NCBI GenBank assembly: GCA_021823365.1
Contig: JAKAOD010000009.1
Coordinates: 1 to 16,375 of the forward strand
Source: Actinomycetes bacterium
GTDB taxonomy: Bacteria > Actinomycetota > Acidimicrobiia > Acidimicrobiales > Bog-793
DNA: 16,375 nucleotides
Direction of reading: 5' to 3'
Position numbers and translations under genes: made by a program. Shown here one piece after another: positions 8,928 through 14,957 of the stretch. Every line of letters begins with the position of its first letter. Positions within the stretch are counted from its first letter, which is position 1. The notes beneath the pieces were generated by a model that saw only the letters and a program-made list of their open reading frames with translations, did not search any database and was not told the origin of the DNA.

Positions 8928-10442
8928 GTGGGCGAGCTCCTCGCCGGTGTCGACCTCGGGACGACTGGCACCAAGGTCGTCCTCTTCGAGCCAGGCCGGG
9001 GCGTGGTCGGCGCCGCGTCGCGGCCCTCGTCCCTGCACAGCGGCGGCCCCGGCTTCGCCGAGGCCGACGTCGGCCAGTGGTGGGACAACGTCTGCGCTCT
9101 GCTGGTACAAGCCGCGGCTGCCGCCGGGGTATCGACGGCGGCGATCAGTGGGGTTGCGACAAGCGGCATGGTGCCGGCCGTGGTCGTGCTCGACGCAGAG
9201 CACCGGCCGCTGCATCGAGCGATCCTGCAAAACGACGCCCGGGCGGTTCGCGAGATCGGCGAGATTCAAGCGGTTCTCGAGGACGAGAGCTACGACGTTC
9301 TCGCGCGTACGGGCTCGGCCCTCACCCAGCAGTCCGTGGCGCCCACTTGGCGGTGGCTCGCGCGCCACGAGCCGGCGGTCGCCGAACGGGCCGGGGCCAT
9401 CGTCGGTTCCTACGACTGGCTAGCTATCAGGCTTGGCGCGCCAGTCCATGTCGAGGCGAACTGGGCGCTCGAGAGCGGGCTGTACGAGTTCGCCCCGGAC
9501 GAGGGCACGCTCGAACTCGCCGGGCACGCCGAGCCCGTGCGCCGGGCGGCGGGCGTGCCCAACCGGCTGTGCCCGCCCGTGCACCAGCCCGGCTCAGTCG
9601 CTGGTGAGGTGAGTGCCGAGGCGGCCGAGGCGACGGGGCTCCGGGCCGGCATCCCCATCTACACCGGTGGAGCCGACCACGTGCTGGCGGCCTACGCCGC
9701 CGGACTGCGCGAGCCAGGCGACTGGCTGATCAAGCTTGGCGGCGCCGCGGACATCCTCGTCGTCGCCGACGCGCCAGTGATCGACCGGCGCTGGTATCTC
9801 GACGCTCACCCCGCCCCGGGCCTGTGGCTGCCGAACGGTTGCATGGCGACATCGGGCAGCCTGTTGCGCTGGTTCCAGACCCTGGTCGGTGGCGTCGCTC
9901 TCGGCCAGCTGGACCTCGAGGCGGAGAACGCGGCCCCGGCGTCGGTGATCTGCCTACCGTACTTCCTCGGTGAGAAGTCGCCACTGCACGATCCGGACCT
10001 GCGCGGCGCCTTCATCGGTCTCAGCCTTCAGCACAGCCGGGGCGACCTCTTCCGCTCCTGCATGGAGGCGGTCGCCTACGGCGTGAGACATCACGTCGAC
10101 GTCTTCGAAAGCGCCGGCATCACCCTCGGAGCGGCTCGGGTCAGCAACGGCGGCAGTGGCTCGAAGGTGTGGAAGCAGATCCTCGCCGACGTGGTCGGAC
10201 GCGAACTGACTTCGATCGTCGCACAGGGCGGTGCCTCGCTGGGCGCGGCACTGGTGGCCGCGGTGGGATCTGGGGCCCTCGCGGACTGGCGTGCGGCAAG
10301 CGAGTACGTCGAGCTCGGCAAGCTTGTCGAGCCTCGCGTGGAGAACGCCGCCAGCTACGGGGAAGGATACGCGATGTATCAGCAGCTCCAGGGCATGTTG
10401 ACGCCAGTCTCGCACCGGCTCGCCACCTGGGGGCGGCCGTGA
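8928..10442 (+). CDS. FGGY-family carbohydrate kinase
   Basis: ATP-dependent sugar kinase, 504 aa, of the length usual for xylulokinase/ribulokinase-type FGGY enzymes. The N-terminal ATPase motif is GVDLGTTGTK (7–16). The catalytic base is probably Asp250 in YTGGADHV (245–252). The C-terminal domain has LPYFLGEKSPLHDPDLRGAF (343–362), with a GLSLQHSRGDLFRS segment after it, and the adenosine-binding NGGSGSKVWKQILADV (407–422). GTG at 8928 is preceded by GGGGAGG/AGAGG. It lies 27 nt after the BtpA-like gene and overlaps the next dehydrogenase by 4 nt. The substrate is likely a ketose or polyol delivered by the importer and oxidised by an adjacent dehydrogenase, but the sequence alone does not separate xylulose, ribulose, erythritol or other substrates. 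Confidence 0.93.
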   Translation: MGELLAGVDLGTTGTKVVLFEPGRGVVGAASRPSSLHSGGPGFAEADVGQWWDNVCALLVQAAAAAGVSTAAISGVATSGMVPAVVVLDAEHRPLHRAILQNDARAVREIGEIQAVLEDESYDVLARTGSALTQQSVAPTWRWLARHEPAVAERAGAIVGSYDWLAIRLGAPVHVEANWALESGLYEFAPDEGTLELAGHAEPVRRAAGVPNRLCPPVHQPGSVAGEVSAEAAEATGLRAGIPIYTGGADHVLAAYAAGLREPGDWLIKLGGAADILVVADAPVIDRRWYLDAHPAPGLWLPNGCMATSGSLLRWFQTLVGGVALGQLDLEAENAAPASVICLPYFLGEKSPLHDPDLRGAFIGLSLQHSRGDLFRSCMEAVAYGVRHHVDVFESAGITLGAARVSNGGSGSKVWKQILADVVGRELTSIVAQGGASLGAALVAAVGSGALADWRAASEYVELGKLVEPRVENAASYGEGYAMYQQLQGMLTPVSHRLATWGRP

Positions 10443-11239
10443 GCGCCGACACGCGGGGTGCCGCGACGCCCGGATCGAGCGCCGGCCTCGCTGTCGTCAC
10501 CGGTGCGGGGGCGGGGATCGGAGCTGCCATTGTGACCGAGCTCGCCCGGCGCGGGCACGTCGTGATCCCGACCGACGTCGACGCCGAGGCGGCTGCGCGG
10601 ATTGCCAAGGCGTGCGGGTCGCCCGGCTCCTACGGCGTCGATGTCACCGACGCCACACTCGTTGCAACAGTCGTCCAGCAGATAGTCCAAGTACACGGCG
10701 CGCCCGCGGTGTGGGTGTCCAACGCCGGTGTCTCAAAGATGCAGCGCTTCCTCGACACGAGCGTGGAGGACTTCGAGGCCACCATCGCCGTCAACTTGCG
10801 CGGCGTGTTCCTTGCCGGCCAGGCCGCCGCCCGGGCGATGGTCGCAGCCGGCCGTGGCGGCTGCATCGTCAACGTCGCGTCGATGGCCGGAAAGCAGGGG
10901 CGCGTGCCATTCCTTGCCGACTACGTGGCGTCCAAGTTCGGTGTCGTTGGTCTCACCCAGGCGATGGCCTTCGAGCTCGCCGAGCACGGGATCCGGGTCA
11001 ACAGCGTCTGCCCCGGTTACGTGGCCACCTCAATGCAGGAGCGGGAGCTTCGCTGGGAGGCAGAGCTGCGAGCTAGCACCGTGGACGAGGTCCGCGGGCT
11101 GTACGTGGCCGACACGCCGTTACGCCGCTTGGAGGAGCCCGAAGACGTGGCCCGGGTCGTCGCGTTCCTCGTTGGCCCCGACGCCGCCTTCGTCACCGGC
11201 GAGGCGATCGCCGTCAACGGCGGCGCCTTCATGGACTGA
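10439..11239 (+). CDS. Short-chain dehydrogenase/reductase (SDR), second copy
   Basis: Classical SDR of 266 aa and last gene of the plus-strand operon. Motifs are TGAGAGIG (21–28), Asp46 at the end of the second strand (TDVD, suggesting preference for NAD over NADP), DVT (68–70), SNAG (94–97, a variant of NNAG), Ser148, Tyr162 and Lys166 (YVASK), and CPGYVAT (191–197). The C-terminal GEAIAVNGG (254–262) is typical. The frame is open further upstream inside the kinase, but GTG 10439 overlaps the kinase stop as GTGA and gives a normal N-terminus. The C-terminal halves of the two SDRs in the locus differ clearly, so they probably act on different hydroxyls or at different steps rather than being recent duplicates. 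Confidence 0.92.
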   Translation: MSADTRGAATPGSSAGLAVVTGAGAGIGAAIVTELARRGHVVIPTDVDAEAAARIAKACGSPGSYGVDVTDATLVATVVQQIVQVHGAPAVWVSNAGVSKMQRFLDTSVEDFEATIAVNLRGVFLAGQAAARAMVAAGRGGCIVNVASMAGKQGRVPFLADYVASKFGVVGLTQAMAFELAEHGIRVNSVCPGYVATSMQERELRWEAELRASTVDEVRGLYVADTPLRRLEEPEDVARVVAFLVGPDAAFVTGEAIAVNGGAFMD

Positions 11240-11280
11240 CTGTAAGGCAGGGGGGTGCCCTTCGACGGGGCGGGCGGCAG

Positions 11281-11412
11281 ATGCTCGTCGGCTCGGACTC
11301 GTTCCGTCGCCTCGTCGTCGCGGCCTGCGGCGACGCATTCGTTGACGGGCCGGGCTGCGGGCATGCCGAGGTCGTGTACGACGAGGCGATGAGGGAAGGC
11401 GGGTCTGGCTGA
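11281..11412 (+). CDS. Possible small ORF, 43 codons, unrecognised
   Basis: ATG-initiated frame of 43 codons in the gap after the second SDR, ending in TGA. About 37 of 43 third positions are G or C, which is coding-like, though the whole region is GC-rich. A GGGGCGGGCGG run precedes the ATG but is not a clear Shine-Dalgarno. The product contains two cysteines and an acidic C-terminal part (VVYDEAMREGG). I recognise no family. It may be a gene remnant or chance. Confidence 0.18.
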   Translation: MLVGSDSFRRLVVAACGDAFVDGPGCGHAEVVYDEAMREGGSG

Positions 11413-11538
11413 GCGGGGCGGCGGAGTCTGGGGCGTCGGCCGGCAGGAGGGGTGGCGAAAGGGAGGTGGTGGGTAGTGGAAGCGACTGATGCGATCGCGG
11501 GGCCGGAGCCGCTTTCGCAGGCTTGCTTCTCGCGTACA
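11413..11538. other. Intergenic stretch with no supported gene
   Basis: Part of the convergent junction between the SDR and the amino-acid ATPase. It is G-rich on the plus strand, with purine runs such as GGCAGGAGGGGTGGCG. I see no convincing reading frame, promoter or repeat. Confidence 0.5.
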
Positions 11539-11569
11539 CAGGGGAGCTGCTACTTCTGTAGCCCCCCTG
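11539..11569. terminator. Stem-loop between convergent operons, possible bidirectional terminator
   Basis: Outer arms CAGGGG (11539–11544) and CCCCTG (11564–11569) enclose an inner perfect stem GCTAC/GTAGC (11549–11553 and 11558–11562) with a TTCT loop. The internal loop is 4×1. Eleven base pairs in total, lying between two convergent transcription units about 100 nt downstream of the ATPase stop. No T-run follows on either strand, so this is not a textbook intrinsic terminator; RNA-end protection is equally possible. Confidence 0.4.
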
Positions 11570-11651
11570 CGATGCGGTGGCCAAGAAACGAGCTGATCGC
11601 AGCGCCAATGATTGCTCCGATCGGCCCGCCGAGGGCGGCACCGATGCTCAA
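11550..11651 (-). CDS. Putative glycine-zipper micropeptide, 33 aa
   Basis: Starting 13 nt after the GlnQ-like stop on the same strand, a frame from TTG 11651 to TAG 11550 encodes a small hydrophobic peptide. Glycines recur every fourth residue at 4, 8, 12 and 16, with Ser at 20 and Gly at 24 (GAALGGPIGAIIGAAI core). This is a glycine-zipper pattern that favours tight helix packing in membranes. The periodicity also continues one step upstream of the TTG, and the frame stays open into the end of the ATPase gene, so the real start may be further up or the peptide may be the tail of a lost gene. The Shine-Dalgarno is weak. No known family is assigned. Confidence 0.28.
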   Translation of the reverse strand: MSIGAALGGPIGAIIGAAISSFLGHRIAGGLQK

Positions 11652-11664
11652 TCCAGCACCAGCG

Positions 11665-12432
11665 TCACAGGACCCTGGTGAGGAAGGTGCGGGTCCGCTC
11701 GTGGGCGACGCCGTCCACGGTGAGATGACTTGCCGGTCCCTCCTCGACGACGCGGCCGTGCTCCATGAAGACGAAGCGCTCGGCCACCTCCCGGGCGAAT
11801 CCCACCTCGTGGGTGACCGCCACCATCGTCATCCCGTCGGCGACGAGGCTCCCGAGGACCTGGAGGACTTCGTGCACCATCTCCGGGTCGAGGGCGGAGG
11901 TCGGCTCGTCGCAGAGGAGCACGCGCGGCTCCATCGCGAGCGCTCGGGCGATGGCGACGCGTTGCTGCTGGCCGCCCGAGAGCTCGGCCGGGTAGTGGTG
12001 CGCCCTGTTGGCGAGCCCGACACGCTCGAGGAGCGCCATTGCAGACGCCGCCGCGTCGGCCTTCGGGCGCCCGATCACCTTCACCGGCGCCTCGATCACG
12101 TTCTCGAGGGCGGTGAGGTGGTCGAAGAGGTTGAACTGCTGGAACACCATGCCGAGCCTGCGTCGCTGGCGAGCGAGCTCGCGGTGGCGCACCTCGCGGA
12201 AGACCTCGCCCTGGCGACTGAAGCCGAGCGGCTCGCCGTCGAGGAAGACGTAGCCCTCGTCGGGTCGCTCGAGGTGGTTGAGACAGCGGACGAATGTCGT
12301 CTTGCCCGAACCGGACGGCCCGAGGACGCAGACGGCACTGCCGGCCTCGACGCTCAGGCTCACGTGGTCGACGGCTGTCGTGGCGCCGAAGCGCTTCGTC
12401 ACGTTCCAGGCCTGGAGTACCGGGTCGCTCAC
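11665..12432 (-). CDS. Polar amino acid ABC transporter ATPase (GlnQ-like)
   Basis: ATPase of the amino-acid importer, 255 aa. It has Walker A GPSGSGKTT (38–46), Q-loop VFQQFNLF (96–103), signature LSGGQQQR (151–158), Walker B VLLCDEP (171–177), SALDPE and switch His208 in VTHEVGFA. VFQQFNLF and CDEPTSALDPEMV are diagnostic for the polar amino acid (PAAT/GlnQ-HisP) subfamily. One deviation is a roughly 14-residue insertion rich in Arg and Glu (about 71–90) before the Q-loop, similar to HisP-type ATPases. GTG at 12432 overlaps the permease stop by 4 nt (GTGA), so translation is coupled. It is the last recognised gene of the operon. Confidence 0.95.
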   Translation of the reverse strand: MSDPVLQAWNVTKRFGATTAVDHVSLSVEAGSAVCVLGPSGSGKTTFVRCLNHLERPDEGYVFLDGEPLGFSRQGEVFREVRHRELARQRRRLGMVFQQFNLFDHLTALENVIEAPVKVIGRPKADAAASAMALLERVGLANRAHHYPAELSGGQQQRVAIARALAMEPRVLLCDEPTSALDPEMVHEVLQVLGSLVADGMTMVAVTHEVGFAREVAERFVFMEHGRVVEEGPASHLTVDGVAHERTRTFLTRVL

Positions 12433-13436
12433 TGTTCTTGCTCCAGGGTCAGCGCGCGGACGCGCCGGTCACGCCGCATGGTGCGCTCGAGCCACCACTG
12501 CCCGAGTGACATCACCGAGACGATCGCCATGTACCACAGCGTCGCCACGACGAGCAGCGGCACGACCTGGAACGTCGCGTTGTAGATCTCCTCGACGGTG
12601 TAGAGCAGGTCAGGAACCGAGATGAAGGCGACGAGCGCAGTCGACTTGCAGAGGTTGATCGTCTCGTTGGTGATCGGCGGGACTGCGATGCGGGCGGCTT
12701 GGGGAAGGACGACCCGGCGCATCGCGCCCCAGTGGGTCATGCCGAGGGACTCCGCGGCCTCCACCTGGCCGCGAGGCACCGCCATGATCGATGCCCGGAT
12801 CACCTCTGAGGTGTACGCGGCCTGCTGCAGGCCGAAGGTGATCATCGCCGCGGTCATCGCAGTCACGACGTGCGCCGTCGCGAACGTGACGAATCCTGGC
12901 CCGAACGGGATCCCGAGGGAGAGGTGCGAGTAGAGGAGCGAGAAGTTGTAGGCGAGGATCAGCAGGACGAGGAGTGGGATCGAGCGGAAGAACCACACGT
13001 AGACGGCGTTGACCGTCTTGAGCACGCGATTGGCCGACAGGCGCATGTTGGCGAGCACGACGCCGAGCACGACGGCGATCGCGATCGCGACGGCGGTGAT
13101 GAGGAGCGTCCGGAGCACGCCGGTGAGCACCGGGCCGGCGAAGAGATAGCTGCCGACGACGCGCCACTGGAAGTTGCGATTGCGGGCGAGCCCTTGGATG
13201 ACGAAGGCGAGCAGCGCCGCGGCGAAGATCCCGGCGGCTTTCGTCCCAGCGTGGCGGCGCATCTGCCGGCGCGTGCCCTCGAGGCCACGCGTGAGCAGCT
13301 CAGCCCCGCCGGAGGGGGGTCCGGCGGGGTCGAGCTGCACGTCGGCGGCCTCCTGCGGCGAGGGCGTGGCGGCGCCGGGGGACGCAGCGGACGCCTCGTG
13401 ACGCCCGGCCTCAGACGCCGCCGTGGTGGGCGTCAC
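12429..13436 (-). CDS. Polar amino acid ABC transporter permease (HisM/GlnP-like)
   Basis: Membrane permease of 335 aa. The first 60 residues are Ala/Pro/Ser-rich, apparently disordered and absent from typical members of about 220 aa. A first hydrophobic segment is at about 67–81. The permease domain begins near 100: helices at 101–129, 147–168, 185–205 and 290–310, RSIPLLVLL (151–159) and the ATPase-docking EAA loop around 219–240 (GQVEAAESLGM at 223–233, LPQA at 244–247). Only one permease is present, so a homodimer is likely. GTG 13436 gives the longest frame; a later start inside the disordered N-terminus cannot be excluded. It lies 30 nt after the binding-protein stop, across a palindrome. 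Confidence 0.93.
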   Translation of the reverse strand: MTPTTAASEAGRHEASAASPGAATPSPQEAADVQLDPAGPPSGGAELLTRGLEGTRRQMRRHAGTKAAGIFAAALLAFVIQGLARNRNFQWRVVGSYLFAGPVLTGVLRTLLITAVAIAIAVVLGVVLANMRLSANRVLKTVNAVYVWFFRSIPLLVLLILAYNFSLLYSHLSLGIPFGPGFVTFATAHVVTAMTAAMITFGLQQAAYTSEVIRASIMAVPRGQVEAAESLGMTHWGAMRRVVLPQAARIAVPPITNETINLCKSTALVAFISVPDLLYTVEEIYNATFQVVPLLVVATLWYMAIVSVMSLGQWWLERTMRRDRRVRALTLEQEQ

Positions 13437-13460
13437 CGGCCCGCTCGCCCACGGCCTGCT

Positions 13461-13478
13461 GCGACCTCAGGAGGTCGC
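13461..13478 (-). promoter_or_regulatory. Perfect 18-bp palindrome over the binding-protein stop codon
   Basis: Arms GCGACCTC and GAGGTCGC with a 2-nt centre. In the mRNA the TGA stop of the binding protein (13469–13467) lies within it, and a stem of 7 bp with a 4-nt loop can form. There is no T-run. Its place between binding protein and permease suggests mRNA stabilisation or translational coupling: ribosomes ending the upstream gene would open it. Function is inferred. Confidence 0.5.
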
Positions 13479-14357
13479 GACCGTCGGGTTGGGGTTGACA
13501 AGGGCGCGGGGGACTGCGTCGTCGGTCACCCCGTAGCGGGCGAGGATCCGGTGGTAGGTGCCGTTGGCGATGAGGACGTTGATCGCCTTGGCGAGTGCCT
13601 GCGCCACGCCGTTCCCCTTCTTCGTCGCGATGCCGATGTACACGTAGTTGTACTTCGGACCGCCGAGGCGGAACTTGCCGGGGCTTCGCGAGGCGACGAA
13701 GCCGAGGTTGGTGACCGTCGCCGTCGTCGCGTCGGCACGCCCCGACTCGACGGCGAGGACCGCCGAGCCCTGGTCAGGGAACGTAGTGACGGTGATCGCG
13801 CTCTTGTGATGCGCCGCGCAGGCCTTGGAGTACGAGTGGAGCACCGGGATCGAGCTGTCGGCGGCGACGGTCGAGATCGTCATCCCGCACAATGCCGTCA
13901 CCGACGTGCCGAGGGCGGGCTTCGAGGCGAGCGTCATGAACTCGTAGTGGTCGGCGAGGTAGGAGACCATGTCGAAGGTCTTCTCGCGTGCCGCGGTGAT
14001 GTCGCTCCCGGTCACCATGAAATAGGTTCCGCGCTGGAGGCCGAGGAGCGAGTTCTCGAACGAGGCGACCTGCAGGTGGACCGGCTGGCCGAGGGGCTTG
14101 CCGAGCGCCACGGACAGGTCGGGGTCGATGCCGACGATCTTGCTCGAGTTGATCAGGTAGGCGTACGGCGGGTAGCCCACCACCGCGGGGGTGACGAGCG
14201 TCGTGTGCTGGAACGCCGCCGGCAGGGGTGCCGGCGGCGGCGTGGCCGCGGCGGCGACGCCAGCGGCCGCGCCACCGGCGCAGGTTGCGACGAGCGCGCC
14301 CGCGACGAGGCGCCTCGTGGTCCAAAGTCTGGTCAAGGTTGCTCCTTTCCTCCCCAT
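13467..14357 (-). CDS. Amino acid ABC transporter solute-binding protein, family 3
   Basis: Extracellular binding protein of 296 aa. The signal peptide has RLWTTRR followed by a hydrophobic, Ala/Gly-rich stretch to about residue 38. The mature part is a periplasmic-binding-protein fold: GYPPYAYL (61–68), IVGIDPDLSVALGK (74–87), an SDITAAREKTFDMVSYL segment (118–134; the substrate-carboxylate-binding TxxR region), LCGMTIS (156–162) and Cys180, which probably bonds to Cys157 as in actinobacterial relatives. The cysteine at 26 (VATC) is a poor lipobox. The frame is open to 14501, but that part reads as a shadow of the DUF3830 gene. ATG 14357 follows AAGGA by 5–6 nt. TTG 14336 follows AAGGAG by 5 nt and is a serious alternative (289 aa). 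Confidence 0.88.
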   Translation of the reverse strand: MGRKGATLTRLWTTRRLVAGALVATCAGGAAAGVAAAATPPPAPLPAAFQHTTLVTPAVVGYPPYAYLINSSKIVGIDPDLSVALGKPLGQPVHLQVASFENSLLGLQRGTYFMVTGSDITAAREKTFDMVSYLADHYEFMTLASKPALGTSVTALCGMTISTVAADSSIPVLHSYSKACAAHHKSAITVTTFPDQGSAVLAVESGRADATTATVTNLGFVASRSPGKFRLGGPKYNYVYIGIATKKGNGVAQALAKAINVLIANGTYHRILARYGVTDDAVPRALVNPNPTVATS

Positions 14358-14392
14358 GTTGGTCCTTCCCCCTATGGCCTTCGGGTGCCCCG

Positions 14393-14863
14393 TCAGTCGG
14401 TCCTTCCCAGGGTGAGCTTGCGCGCCCCGCTCACCCGCAGCGCCGCGCAGGCATCGGCGAAGGCCTCGAGTCCGTCGGTCACCTCGGCGATGACGTTGCA
14501 CGGCGTCCAGCCGAGCGGCCCGAAGATCCGGCCGCCGCGCCCGTAGAACAGGCCGATCTCCCAGACCTCCTCATCGAGTCCCGCCATCAGGTTCGGGGCC
14601 TGGTAGTACCAGATGACGTCACCGGGGGCCGGGATGACCTGCTGGTTCTCGGCCGGGACGTCGGCGGGGGAGAAGCTGCGCGCCTCCTCGGGAAGGTTGA
14701 GCATGATCTCGGGCCCGGCGTACATCGCGTGGGTGGCGAGCATCGTGACGGGGCGGGCGAGCGCCTCCCAGATCAGGGTCGAGCTGACGGGCGCGTGCGC
14801 CTCGGCAAGCGTGGCGACGGCGGCAGGGCCCCCGTCGAACTCGAACGTCAGCCCCCGGGCCAT
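14393..14863 (-). CDS. DUF3830 family protein (cyclophilin-like fold)
   Basis: Cytoplasmic protein of 156 aa. The pattern matches DUF3830: early STLIWEAL (28–35), a MYAGPEIML segment (47–55), ENQQVIPAPGDVIWY (72–86), EIGLFYG (102–108), GWTPCNVIAEVTD (118–130) and a final helix. The family has a cyclophilin-like barrel but no established activity. Members are often beside amino-acid or hydantoin/amidohydrolase genes (recalled, not searched). ATG 14863 has a strong GGAGGAGG 7–8 nt upstream, and that site is inside a dyad. The gene ends 35 nt before the binding-protein start, so it is the first gene of the amino-acid transport operon and probably handles the imported compound (inference). Confidence 0.8.
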   Translation of the reverse strand: MARGLTFEFDGGPAAVATLAEAHAPVSSTLIWEALARPVTMLATHAMYAGPEIMLNLPEEARSFSPADVPAENQQVIPAPGDVIWYYQAPNLMAGLDEEVWEIGLFYGRGGRIFGPLGWTPCNVIAEVTDGLEAFADACAALRVSGARKLTLGRTD

Positions 14864-14869
14864 CGCAGA

Positions 14870-14894
14870 ACCTCCTCCTCGCTGCGGAGGAGGT
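14870..14894 (-). promoter_or_regulatory. Perfect 9-bp dyad containing the DUF3830 Shine-Dalgarno
   Basis: Arms ACCTCCTCC (14894–14886 on the minus strand) and GGAGGAGGT (14878–14870) with a 7-nt loop. The 3' arm is the ribosome-binding site of DUF3830, and the 5' arm is a perfect anti-Shine-Dalgarno. Any RNA starting upstream of 14894, such as readthrough from the Lrp gene, would hide the site in a hairpin. A transcript from the adjacent promoter would begin inside the 5' arm and escape most of it. As DNA, the dyad also covers the expected start site and could be an operator. Confidence 0.6.
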
Positions 14895-14895
14895 G

Positions 14896-14924
14896 AGTAT
14901 GACGCTCTCGCGCCATCTTGGCAA
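14896..14924 (-). promoter_or_regulatory. Sigma-70-like promoter for the DUF3830/amino-acid transport operon
   Basis: On the minus strand, −35 TTGCCA (14924–14919; 5 of 6 to TTGACA), a 17-nt spacer and −10 CATACT (14901–14896; 4 of 6 to TATAAT). The predicted start site is near 14889, about 26 nt before the DUF3830 ATG. It lies in the 94-bp gap after the Lrp stop, so the regulator and the transport genes can be transcribed separately. Confidence 0.55.
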
Positions 14925-14957
14925 GGGCCAGACTATGAATGCGCCATTACAGCGCGG

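Noticed and set aside
11120..11641. Minus-strand open frame across the convergent junction
   Set aside because: Product is a Ser/Arg/Pro-rich stretch that continues antisense into the SDR; no start signal or motif.
11452..12585. Plus-strand open frame of 377 codons
   Set aside because: Most of it is antisense to the GlnQ-like ATPase; no ribosome-binding site or domain.
12870..14546. Plus-strand open frame of 558 codons, the second longest in the window
   Set aside because: Runs antisense over the permease, binding-protein and DUF3830 genes. Composition is Arg/Gly/Asp-biased with no motif, while the minus-strand genes are clear family members.
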